The notes under the pieces are model-generated. The model searched no databases. It was not told the origin of the DNA and was given only the letters and a program-made list of their open reading frames with translations. A program made the translations under genes and the position numbers. DNA of 64,000 bases from Lactobacillus amylovorus DSM 20531 (GTDB lineage Bacteria > Bacillota > Bacilli > Lactobacillales > Lactobacillaceae): assembly GCF_002706375.1 (NCBI RefSeq), contig NZ_CP017706.1, positions 1,984,001 to 2,048,000 on the forward strand, given 5' to 3'. This document shows, piece after piece, positions 26,766 through 34,885 of this stretch (positions are counted from its first letter, which is position 1; every line of letters starts with the position of its first letter).

Positions 26766-27323
26766 CTAATCTTCTTTGCGTAAACTGCCTTTTTTGATTT
26801 TGGTTCCCGCGTATGCTTTAAGTAGCAGTGTACCCACAATCATGATAGTAATTCCGTTAGAGATCGTTGCGCTGATGCCCTGCACGAATACCTTATTGGC
26901 AGGTTCACTGTAAATCAGAATATCGCCGACTGGTGCAACAGCAATCCAGGCGATAGCGTTAGCCAGAATTTGCACGATATTAAAGAAAATAATTTGTTTA
27001 AAACCAAAAATGCCGTTTTTAAGATCCAATGGCTTTCTGGAAAGCCCAATTATCAAACCGAAGATTCCTGTGGCTAGAACCCAGCTCCACCAAGTTTGTC
27101 CATACATAATAAAGTCAGATAAAGCATGACCAATAAAACCTACTGCAAAACCAACTTTAGCTCCATAGATTGCCGCAAGCAAAGCAAGAAAAGGAAAGAC
27201 GAGTTCAATATTGGTGTTAGGAATAGGCGTAGGAATTGAGGTAAAACGGGCTAAAATGACATAAATAGCCGAACCAATTCCGATTGCTACAACGTTTTTA
27301 ACTGATAAGCCTCTAGTTTTCAT
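26766..27323 (-). CDS. ECF transporter S component, UPF0397 family
   Basis: A membrane substrate-binding subunit of 185 residues with about six helices. I chose the ATG at 27323 because GGAGAC lies just upstream and the family starts MKTRGLSVKNVVAIGIG; the longer frame to 27473 runs through the promoter. The conserved ARFTSIPTPIPNTNIE and MYGQTWWSW segments are typical of UPF0397. The ligand is not established; databases often label the family riboflavin-type, so I leave the vitamin open. First gene of the three-gene ECF operon. Confidence 0.85.
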   Translation of the reverse strand: MKTRGLSVKNVVAIGIGSAIYVILARFTSIPTPIPNTNIELVFPFLALLAAIYGAKVGFAVGFIGHALSDFIMYGQTWWSWVLATGIFGLIIGLSRKPLDLKNGIFGFKQIIFFNIVQILANAIAWIAVAPVGDILIYSEPANKVFVQGISATISNGITIMIVGTLLLKAYAGTKIKKGSLRKED

Positions 27324-27354
27324 AAATGTCTCCATAAAATTAGTATAGTTAAAA

Positions 27355-27382
27355 GGTATAATTAGAAAACGGTTACCGTCAA
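27355..27382 (-). promoter_or_regulatory. Promoter with overlapping palindrome for the ECF operon
   Basis: On the minus strand, TTGACG (27382-27377) and TATACC (27360-27355) are 16 bases apart. An 11-base palindrome ACGGTTACCGT (27369-27379) covers the end of the -35 box and the spacer, a good place for a repressor operator. No regulator gene is adjacent. Confidence 0.5.
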
Positions 27383-27517
27383 GGTAGGAATGCTTTTTCA
27401 GATTATTTACATAAAAGTTATTTAATTTGAATATTTTCGAATAATTTATAATAAAATAAGTTACGATTTTCACATTATGTTAAAATAGAACTATATGAAT
27501 GAAAGAGGGTTAGAAGA

Positions 27518-27823
27518 ATGTTCGCAACGGTGTTTTATTGGTGTGTTGTAGTTGCAGCATGTGCTTGATCATTAGTTTGGGCATTAATCTACCTAGCAAA
27601 GCATGAGAACGGCAACTTATGGATCTTTGCCATTATCAATGCTTTAGGCTTAATTGCATTGGGAATTTTATACTGGATTTATAGTTCACAAGACAACCAA
27701 TGGTACTGGTTTGCTTCGAAGCAACTCGATATCGCTGGCTTAGTTTATGTATTTTACTTCTACATTGTTTTGGTTGTCTTCCAAGCTATTGCAGGAATTA
27801 CTAAAAAGACGAAAAAAGCTTAA
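27518..27823 (+). pseudogene. Small membrane protein (101 codons) with an in-frame TGA
   Basis: The ATG at 27518 is preceded by GAGGG, and the frame continues to TAA at 27823 except for TGA at codon 17 (27566-27568). The product would have three hydrophobic helices: FATVFYWCVVVAACA before the stop, then SLVWALIYLA, FAIINALGLIALGILYW and LVYVFYFYIVLVVFQA. I do not recognise the family. The stop falls inside the first helix, where a TGG Trp would fit. A good terminator follows. Confidence 0.75.
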
Positions 27824-27839
27824 TTGGTTTATTTAGAAG

Positions 27840-27873
27840 TAGTCTGGTTCGTTGAATCAGGCTATTTATTTTT
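27840..27873 (+). terminator. Terminator after the small membrane protein gene
   Basis: TAGTCTGGTTC pairs with GAATCAGGCTA (two wobbles) around GTT, followed by TTTATTTTT. Confidence 0.75.
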
Positions 27874-27885
27874 GAAAAAAAGAGA

Positions 27886-28530
27886 ATGTCACTAAAAAAG
27901 CATTTTAAATTTGTTGATATCAAAACATCCATTCTTTCCCTATATGCTTATGCGCTAGGATCAACACGATCTGCAGCAACTTCGTGCAAAGAAGTCATCA
28001 TTGATACTTTAAGCAAAGAATTTAAGGCTAACGGCGCTAACGTAAACGGTATTCAAGTAGTTTCAGGTGCTACTAGTTCAAGTGACAGCATGAGAAACTA
28101 TGCTAGTCAATTGGTTCAAGCTGCTCAAAGGGGTGACACCGCAACTATTCATATTAACAACAATGCTAAGTACAAGGATGGTACTTACAAGCTTGAAACT
28201 TTGAACTACGACCACGGTTACCACCAAGTTTACACTTTGACTATTAAGAACGGTAAGATTAAGTACGACCGAGTAAATAAGAAGGGTCAATCAAAGACTC
28301 AAAACGCTTCATACGAAAAGCAAATGAAGAAGTACTCAAAAGTTGGTCCTAAGGAATACATCAAGAAGTTAAGAAAAGAATTTTTAGACAATGACGGTGA
28401 TATGGAAAAGGTACAAGTAGTCTCAGGTGCTACTGAATCTTCAAACGACTTCATTATCTATGTATCACAATTGTTGAACGCTGCTCAAAAAGGTAGTATG
28501 AAAGCTACTATTTTTTTATTGGAGATTTAA
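27886..28530 (+). pseudogene. In-frame deletion fusion: prenyltransferase N-terminus joined to FMN-binding (PplA-like) protein
   Basis: The 214-codon ORF begins MSLKKHFKFVDIKTSILSLY, which looks like the first 25-30 residues of a UbiA-type prenyltransferase (MenA/Dmk). From about residue 33 it becomes the end of one FMN-bind domain (flavinylation motif SGAT, Thr63) followed by a complete second FMN-bind domain (residues 98-195, SGAT at 180-183). The lipoprotein signal and first half of domain 1 that such proteins need are absent. I infer one deletion that removed most of the prenyltransferase and the front of a PplA-like gene while keeping frame. The C-terminus (TIFLLEI) also looks frameshifted. 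Confidence 0.7.
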
Positions 28531-28532
28531 AA

Positions 28533-29615
28533 TTGAAAAGAAAATTACCTATTATGTTCTTGTTATGTTCTTGCTTTTAGTAATGCTTCTTTCTGTAGTT
28601 ACGGGATGCAGCACGAAGAGTAAGACGCAAAATAAAAGTACAATTAACCCAACCACTAAGCCTACTGAAGACACGCAATTTTTGATGGGTACTGTTTGTA
28701 CGATCAAGGTTAATAACAAGAATAAGAGTGCAGCGCTAGATGATGGTTTGGCTCGTATTAAAAAGCTAGCCGATGAGATCACTATTAACCAAAAGGGCAG
28801 TGAAGTTGATAAGATTAATGCTGAAGCCGATCAAAGTTTCCGCTGATGTTTATGATTTATGCAAGAAAGCATATTACTACATTTAAAATTCGGATGAATC
28901 CTTTGACATGGCAATTGGGCCAATTACTAGTTTATGGCGGATCGGTTTTCCAGATGCCCATAAGCCAACGTAAAAGCAAATTGATGCTCGCTTGCCACTA
29001 GTTAACTATCGTAATGTTAAGTTCAATGATGCAAAACGCACCGTTTATTTAACTAAAAAGAATATGAAACTAGACCTAGGCGGAATTGCCAAGGGCTATA
29101 TTACCGACCAAGTTAAAAAAGTTTTGATTAAAGATGGTGTAACAAGTGCAATTATTGATCTAAGTGGTAATGTATATGTATTAGGTCCTTCACCAACTAA
29201 CCACAGTAATTGGACGGTCGGTATTCAGGATCCTAAGAAGAGTCGTGGTACCACTATTGGTTCTATCCCAGAAATGAATAAGACAATTGTTACCTCAGGT
29301 ATTTATGAACGTTACTTGAAGGTCGGCAAGACCGTTTATAGTCATTTGATGGATCCTAAGACTGGTTATCCTTTCCAAAATAATTTAATGGGTGTTTCTA
29401 TTGTGACCAAGAATTCGGTTGATGGGGATGCACTTTCAACTGCTAGCTTTGATAAAGGACTGGAAAAAGGCTACCAGTACATTGAACAAAAGAAGGGTAC
29501 CGACGCAATTTTTATCACTAAGGATAAGAAAGTTTATGTAGCTAGTGGTTTGAAGAATAAATTCAAGCTGTTTAAGGATTCAGGCTACAAGTTAGCTCAG
29601 ATCAAGACGAGGTAA
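28533..29615 (+). pseudogene. ApbE-like FAD:protein FMN transferase (lipoprotein), broken
   Basis: ApbE attaches FMN to SGAT threonines of proteins like the one upstream. The TTG at 28533 has GGAG upstream. If one unit of the 11-base tandem repeat at 28552-28573 is removed, the frame reads LKRKLPIMFLLLVMLLSVV then TGCS, a perfect lipoprotein signal. Further damage: a frameshift near 28835 and in-frame TAA at 28884-28886 and 28971-28973. The C-terminal 207 residues are open and retain MKLDLGGIAKGYI, the Asn-containing SGNVYVLG and the late DGDALSTA metal-site segment. Non-functional as it stands. Confidence 0.85.
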
Positions 29616-29618
29616 AAA

Positions 29619-29999
29619 ATGAAACAAGAAGAGACAAAGGCATTAAGCAGAGAAATCGGTGATTATGTAGCTGCAAATACCAATGTTATTTGGGTAGATG
29701 ATCATACGATGCAAATTGCCACAATGATGATTGATGCTTATGGTGATACGGTTTATGTCTGGGTAGACGAAGCAGAAGATCATTGTCGTGTTAGTGACGG
29801 CGGTCGGATTTTATTCAAGCTTGACCCTAATGATGAAGACGTAGAACTAAATGATACGGCAAGAGAAATAGCTTTAGGATCAGGTTATCAATTTGACGAT
29901 GAGCACTTTGAAATTTATGTCGATGTTGATCGCAAAAATGTTGCTCAAGCTGCGATGAAGTTAGCACAATTACAAGTAGCGATTTCATATTTAGGCTAA
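29619..29999 (+). CDS. DUF1828-like protein
   Basis: A 126-residue acidic cytosolic protein beginning 3 bases after the apbE remnant. The pattern DAYGDTVYVWV, then CRVSDGGRILFKLD, resembles the DUF1828 domain (a beta-rich unit with a conserved SDGG turn). Longer relatives carry a second domain that is absent here, so it may be a naturally short form. The function is unknown. The frame is open and ends before a terminator, so it is probably intact. Confidence 0.65.
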   Translation: MKQEETKALSREIGDYVAANTNVIWVDDHTMQIATMMIDAYGDTVYVWVDEAEDHCRVSDGGRILFKLDPNDEDVELNDTAREIALGSGYQFDDEHFEIYVDVDRKNVAQAAMKLAQLQVAISYLG

Positions 30000-30000
30000 A

Positions 30001-30044
30001 AATACATCCCTAAACTCCAGTTTTAGTAGTTCAGGTATGTATTT
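30001..30044 (+). terminator. Terminator after the DUF1828-like gene
   Basis: AATACAT with an interrupted ACCT/AACT extension pairs with AGTT, AGGT and ATGTATT, followed by TTTT. Confidence 0.55.
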
Positions 30045-30070
30045 TTATCTTCAGTTTTCTTCGGACATCA

Positions 30071-30235
30071 TTAATCATTAGCAGGAATCCTTTCTACATT
30101 AACATCTTCCGGCTTTTGCACATTTAAATCAAAATTAGCAACAGCCTCATCTAAGTTCATCATGCTTTCTACATCTGGAATACAAGATTCAGTTCAAAAC
30201 TCCTTATATATCACCTCACCGTCATCGTAAGCCGC
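30071..30235 (-). pseudogene. Gene remnant of unknown identity (about 55 codons)
   Basis: On the minus strand a frame runs from about 30235 to a TAA at 30071. It reads AAYDDGEVIYKEF, then TGA at 30194-30196, then TESCIPDVESMMNLDEAVAN and an acidic end (VERIPAND). There is no start codon or ribosome site, so only the 3' end of a former gene is left. The amino acid composition is protein-like but I do not recognise the family. Confidence 0.45.
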
Positions 30236-30257
30236 TTACAATAAAAAGCTAAGAAAA

Positions 30258-30283
30258 GCCGCAACTTTTGTTGCGGCATTTTT
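30258..30283 (-). terminator. Hairpin terminator near 30.27 kb
   Basis: GCCGCAAC pairs perfectly with GTTGCGGC around four bases. A T run follows on the plus side and TTTT follows on the minus side, so it can serve the minus-strand regulator operon, whose last gene ends at 30283. Confidence 0.75.
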
Positions 30284-30614
30284 TAAGCTTTTTTCTTATT
30301 ATCGTGTTGCATAAAAATAAAGAAAGCAGAAATAATATTGATGATTACGGCAGGCAAGCCAGGACAGCGGTAAAGCCATAAAGAGCATTACCAACCACGC
30401 CTAATATTGGTCCAATAATGGAAATTTTTAAATTATGTGCTTGAACAACGGCAATAGCATTAATAATTACGCCGGCCCAAGCAAATAGGTAGTAGAACAT
30501 CGCCATTCTAGTGGTGAAACTTGCACCGAAAATAGCGAACCATGAAGCGATGAATAAGAGGCAGTTAAACAGGCTAATGGCCCCGATCCATAGGTCGAAT
30601 TTAGTTTTTTTCAT
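30283..30614 (-). pseudogene. Small membrane protein with a likely one-base deletion near its 3' end
   Basis: Starts at the ATG at 30614 (AAGGA upstream) and encodes four hydrophobic helices (KFDLWIGAISLFNCLLFIAS onward). The current frame stops at 30345 after LACLP. Adding one T in the GCTTGCC segment near 30360 restores a longer frame ending AVIINIISAFFIF and a charged tail, MQHDNKKKA, at 30283. That is the shape of a complete last helix, so I read this as a 1-base deletion that costs the last helix. The function is unknown. It is 15 bases downstream of the SorC-type regulator and shares its transcript. Confidence 0.6.
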
Positions 30615-30629
30615 TTTTTCCTTCAAAAA

Positions 30630-31568
30630 TTAGTCTTCATGTTGCAGTACTCGCTCTGCGATAGCATCGTTGATTACCAAGTGAGTGATAATACCGCTAC
30701 GAAGTGCTCCAAGCAAGGCCTCTGACTTAAAGCGATTGCTTACAACGCAAAAACGAATAGGTGTTTTCATGATATCCTTCATTGAAATACCACAGATATG
30801 CTTTTCAATGGAAGGAAAGAAGTTGCCATTGATATCGTAAGGACGGCCCATTATCATGCCTGCCACTTTATCTTGAGGGATATCTTTAAATAATTTTGGT
30901 CCGTAGTTAGTAAGTAAGAATTGGTTAGTTCTGAAAGAATCAAAGTTTCCTAAGCCAGTAAACAACAATTCAAGATCATGGTAGCAGTTTTCAATTATCT
31001 TGAAGTATGGTTCAGTTCTTAAAATAGGAATGATCTTAGGATTAATGACATATAGTGGTGCAGGCAGATTTAAACTGTGTGCATGCAAACTGTCAGCTGC
31101 TTCTTGAGTTAATGGATTCTTACGTCGGTTAGCGTTGATTGGTTGACCTAAAAGCTGCACGAAGTAAAGCTTAGTCAAAGTTTCTTCAGAAAAATCATTG
31201 ATTACGCCGCGCATGGTTGCCCCCCAACTAACGCCAGCTATCTTAGTATTTTGTAGGTAGTTTTCGATTTGTTTAGAGGCAAAGTTGATGACAGCTTCAC
31301 TATCGTCTTCCTTATCTTCATAGCAGTGCAAGATGAAGACTTCTTTTAAACCAAATTTCTTCTGAAATTCGCGCTCTAATAACTGATTGCGTTTGACGCC
31401 TTGGGTAATTTGAATTTTAACAATACCGCGCATTTCGGCATCATCCAGCGCCTTAGTAATTAAGTAGCGTGATAAATTGTATTTTTGTGAAATCTCGCCA
31501 ATGTTTAATTTGCTTAAATAAAAATCATGAGCAATATCGGCTAATTGTTCATCTGTTAATTGTGCCAC
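30630..31568 (-). CDS. SorC/DeoR-family sugar-binding transcriptional regulator
   Basis: 312 residues. The N-terminal helix-turn-helix (EISQKYNLSRYLITKALDDA, near residues 23-42) is followed by a large C-terminal sugar-phosphate-binding domain, with GVSWGATMRGV near 115 and GLGNFDS near 200. Such proteins sense a phosphorylated sugar and control a metabolic operon, usually beside themselves; no sugar genes are adjacent here, so the target is unknown. It is divergent from the ThrE-like exporter at 31757. Confidence 0.85.
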   Translation of the reverse strand: MAQLTDEQLADIAHDFYLSKLNIGEISQKYNLSRYLITKALDDAEMRGIVKIQITQGVKRNQLLEREFQKKFGLKEVFILHCYEDKEDDSEAVINFASKQIENYLQNTKIAGVSWGATMRGVINDFSEETLTKLYFVQLLGQPINANRRKNPLTQEAADSLHAHSLNLPAPLYVINPKIIPILRTEPYFKIIENCYHDLELLFTGLGNFDSFRTNQFLLTNYGPKLFKDIPQDKVAGMIMGRPYDINGNFFPSIEKHICGISMKDIMKTPIRFCVVSNRFKSEALLGALRSGIITHLVINDAIAERVLQHED

Positions 31569-31756
31569 TTTAAATTTCTTCCTTTATATCTATTTGTCTT
31601 ACTCTCTAAAAAATATTATAAGTTTAAAGTAATAAAAAAGGAGTACTTATTTTTAAAAATATAAAATTTTATGCCGGGCTTGATAAAAATCCTGTGGTAG
31701 AATAAAAGAGCTATAATCTTACTAAAAATCAAGGATAGAGGAAAGTAATCATATCA

Positions 31757-33103
31757 ATGAATGAAAAGAAACAAGAACATCATTTATCTGAAAAGCACCA
31801 TATGAAAATTCTATGGGAAGAGTTCTTCAAGAGTGATGGCGATACACTGGCCCAAGATGCAACCCTAGTTGAAAAAGCTTCGCTTGTAGGTAGAGTTGGC
31901 ATCATGCTTTTAAGCTGCGGTACAGGAGCTTGGCGTGTGCGTGATTCAATGGACACAATCGCAAGAACGCTCGGCATCACTTGTTCAACGGATATTGGTT
32001 TGGTATCGATTGAATATACTTGCTTTGACGTTGATAATGAATCATACTCGCAAACCTTGTCTTTGCCAGCTACTGGTGTAAATATGACCAAATTGAATGA
32101 GTTGGAGAAATTTGTCCGCCAATTCGAAGCTGGTGATGGACAATGGACTATTGGTCAAATTCATAGACGTTTGCGTGAAATTGCCAATCAAAAGTCAGCT
32201 TATTCTTCTGTGATTGCTGGGTTAAGTTCTGGTCTTGCTTGTGCTGGATTTATTTTCTTGTTAGGTGGCGGCTTGCCAGAAGTTATTTGTGCCTTTTTTG
32301 GCGCGGGAGTCGGTAACTATGTCCGCTCACTTATGGGTAAACGAAAAATCACTTTGGTAGCCAAAATTGCAGTTGCAGTTGCGGTAGCCTGCGTAGTTTA
32401 CTTTGCCTGCTTCAATTTAGGTACGCTACTCTTTCACTTGGATCACCACCATGCCTATGGTTATATTGGCGCCATGCTGTTTGTTATTCCGGGATTCCCA
32501 TTCATTACGTCAGGACTCGACATGTCCAAACTGGATATGCGTTCAGGACTTGAACGACTTACTTATGCAATTTTGATCATTACGATTGCGACCATGGCTG
32601 GTTGGGCGGTAGCTACTGTTTTGAATCTCCATCCAGGTTCTATGCTTAAGCTTAAGATCGATCCAGGCATGTTAACATTCTTGCGTTTGATTGCCAGCTT
32701 TTGTGGGGTATTCGGCTTCTCGATTATGTTCAACAGTCGACCAAATATGGCGGCAACAGCAGCGATTATTGGTGCGATGGCTAATACGCTTCGTTTGAGT
32801 TTAGTCGATTACGCTCACATGGCTCCAGCTTTGGCAGCCTTTATCGGTGCGCTACTGGCTGGACTTTTGGCAAGTGTTGTACGACAAAAGGTTGGTTTTC
32901 CAAGAATTGCGATTACGGTTCCATCAATCGTAATTATGGTTCCAGGACTATACATGTATCGTGCAGTATTCAATTTTGGGATTACCAACATCAACATTGG
33001 TGCCTTCTGGATTACTGAAGCATTAATGATCGTGATTGCTTTGCCTTTAGGACTTCTTGCTGCTCGTATCTTGACTGACAAGAAGTGGAGACATGCAGAT
33101 TAA
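31757..33103 (+). CDS. Threonine/serine exporter (ThrE family)
   Basis: A 448-residue two-part membrane protein. A cytosolic N-terminal domain (about 1-150; GVGIMLLSCGTGAWRVRDSM-type segment near 46-65) is followed by about ten helices formed from the ThrE and ThrE2 halves fused in one chain; in many Firmicutes they are two genes. It exports small neutral amino acids. No frameshift is seen. A terminator follows within 5 bases. Confidence 0.88.
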   Translation: MNEKKQEHHLSEKHHMKILWEEFFKSDGDTLAQDATLVEKASLVGRVGIMLLSCGTGAWRVRDSMDTIARTLGITCSTDIGLVSIEYTCFDVDNESYSQTLSLPATGVNMTKLNELEKFVRQFEAGDGQWTIGQIHRRLREIANQKSAYSSVIAGLSSGLACAGFIFLLGGGLPEVICAFFGAGVGNYVRSLMGKRKITLVAKIAVAVAVACVVYFACFNLGTLLFHLDHHHAYGYIGAMLFVIPGFPFITSGLDMSKLDMRSGLERLTYAILIITIATMAGWAVATVLNLHPGSMLKLKIDPGMLTFLRLIASFCGVFGFSIMFNSRPNMAATAAIIGAMANTLRLSLVDYAHMAPALAAFIGALLAGLLASVVRQKVGFPRIAITVPSIVIMVPGLYMYRAVFNFGITNINIGAFWITEALMIVIALPLGLLAARILTDKKWRHAD

Positions 33104-33107
33104 TATT

Positions 33108-33137
33108 TAAGGACGAACCATGTGGCTCGTCCTTTTT
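33108..33137 (+). terminator. Terminator of the ThrE-like gene
   Basis: AAGGACGA and TCGTCCTT pair, with ACCATG/TGTGGC partly extending the stem, followed by TTTT. Confidence 0.8.
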
Positions 33138-33157
33138 TGCTAAATGAGGAAAGAGAA

Positions 33158-34621
33158 ATACATTATTTTATTACTAGTCAAGAAAATCCTACTCCTTCAG
33201 CGATTGAAATTGCGCAGATGCAGCGAGTTCATTTGTTTGAGTCGTTTGGACAAGAAGCTAAAATTATCGAAGTCGAATATAATCTTTGGCATGATGATGC
33301 CCGGGCAAGTTTGCAGTCAGCTGATTCAGTAATCAATCTTTTTCAGTATTATCAAAACTTGGGATTAAAGACTGAACAAGATGATGATGACGAATTAATT
33401 GCACAGATTTTGCATAGCTCAGATTATGACGTACAGGATAAAATTGCCTATCGTAATGGCAAGAAACGATTGCAGATTGTGTTGCGGGAGAATCGTTTGT
33501 ATTCCGCAAATTATTACGATCAATACGGTTTTATGGGTCGAGCAGACTACTACGATGATGGCTGTTTAGCTTACTCAGAATTTTTCGAAGATAAGGAACG
33601 CTTAGTTTTACGCCAATATTATGATAATTTGGGTAAATCTAAGATCATGATGCATTACCGCGGTAGTGATGATAATCAGCCTGTTTTGTGTTTAGTACAA
33701 TTGAATGAAGCAGAAAACTGGCACGATTTTGATAGTTTGGCAGAATTTAGAGCATATTTTTAGATAAAATTTGTAAAGCAGATTCGAAAGCAGTGATGTA
33801 TGCGGACCGTTCTGACTATACTTTAGACGCCTTTAAATTAATGAAAGTGCATATATGGTGTTCCATTCAGCTTTGACGACTCATGGCCAGTATGATGGCG
33901 ATATGTTTGATATTTATCAAGGCATTGGCGATATGCTTAAGGAAGGTTCTTTGACTGGCGTAATTTCATCCACAAATAAAGATGCAGATCATGCCGCCAA
34001 CTTATTTGATACGGATCATAGCTACGCAATTCCGGTAACTTTTGTTAAAAAGAATATTACTCCTGTAGCCTTTAACAGCCGCAAGCCGTATAGTTTGATT
34101 GCGGTAGCGCGTCTTGATGCGGTAAAAAGACTCGATCATGTAATTAGAGCAGCAGTTAAGTTGCATGAGAAGTATCCGGAGTTGACCCTGACGTTTTATG
34201 GTCATGGGGATGCAGAAACTGAGCCTAAGTTGAAGGCTGGGTGAAGAAGCTGCAGGCTGAAGATTATATTGTGTTTGGCGGCTTTAAGCAGGATTTAACT
34301 GAGGTCTATAATAGCGCCTGGCTAGAAGTCTTAACCAGTCAATATGAGGGATTTGATATGGCTTTGCTTGAAGCACAAGAACATGGCTGTCCCGCAGTTA
34401 GCTATGATATTAATTATGGTCCTAATGAGATTATTACCAATAACTACAATGGTAGATTAATTCAGGCGGGGGATGAAACGGCGCTGGTTAATACGCTGGA
34501 TCTTCATCATGCAATGATTGAAGAATATTTGAAAAATGCTTATCAAAGTCGACAGAAATATAGTTTTGGCAATGTAGCCAATGCGTGGCATAATTTCTTG
34601 CAATTAAAGGAAATAATTTAA
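33158..34621 (+). pseudogene. Family 4-like glycosyltransferase (TagE/GtfA type), start lost and three frameshifts
   Basis: A roughly 490-residue glycosyltransferase can be rebuilt. After GAGGAAAG the start position holds ATA in place of ATG, then HYFITSQENPTPSAIEIAQM. The frame shifts at about 33760 (one T missing in a T run), at about 33852 (an extra AT in CATATATGG) and at about 34238 (one T missing before GGGTGAAG). The last part has YEGFDMALLEAQEHGCPAV, the C-terminal acidic motif of GT4 enzymes, then INYGPNEII and GRL. Such enzymes add sugar to wall teichoic acid or to Ser-rich adhesins; it stands beside a broken adhesin. Confidence 0.85.
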
Positions 34622-34640
34622 AAATTGCAGGGGATAGACT

Positions 34641-34832
34641 ATGAAATCGGTTTGGAGATCAATGATTTGGATATTGATCGTCGAGATCTTTATAACATGG
34701 ATGGGCTACCAGAATACTCATAGTGCTAAGGTGTTGCTTATCTGCGTGATAATTATTCTCATTGGAATGCCCATTAAATTCTTTGACGAGAGAAAAAAAT
34801 ATCTGAAAGAACAAGAAAAGAAAAAAGAGTAA
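34641..34832 (+). CDS. Small two-helix membrane protein (63 aa)
   Basis: The ATG is 9 bases after AGGGGA. The product has two hydrophobic helices (MIWILIVEIFITWMG and VLLICVIIILIGMPI) and a strongly charged C-terminus (RKKYLKEQEKKKE). A terminator follows immediately. The family is not recognised. It may ride on the transcript of the broken glycosyltransferase. Confidence 0.65.
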   Translation: MKSVWRSMIWILIVEIFITWMGYQNTHSAKVLLICVIIILIGMPIKFFDERKKYLKEQEKKKE

Positions 34833-34836
34833 ATGA

Positions 34837-34871
34837 AAAGCAGGCAGGATTTGATTCCTGTCTGCTTTTTG
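34837..34871 (+). terminator. Terminator after the small two-helix protein
   Basis: AAGCAGGCAGGA pairs with TCCTGTCTGCTT (one wobble) around TTTGAT or so, followed by TTT. Confidence 0.85.
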
Positions 34872-34885
34872 TATGTTATTAAGGG

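Noticed and set aside
27324..27473. N-terminal extension of the ECF S component
   Set aside because: The extra 50 codons cover the promoter (-10 and -35) and are not membrane-like; the ATG at 27323 has a ribosome site and the family start.
5518..27568. TGA read as tryptophan (code change or read-through)
   Set aside because: TGG is used for Trp in all intact genes, and TGA is used as a genuine stop; the affected genes usually carry other lesions as well. Ordinary pseudogene decay explains it.
30227..30239. GTAAGCCGCTTAC palindrome as a regulatory site
   Set aside because: It lies within the coding remnant on the minus strand and is not near a promoter, so there is no functional context.
33122..33157. 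GTG start for the glycosyltransferase frame at 33122
   Set aside because: That codon lies inside the terminator stem of the preceding gene and has no ribosome site. The ribosome site GAGGAAAG points to the ATA at 33158.
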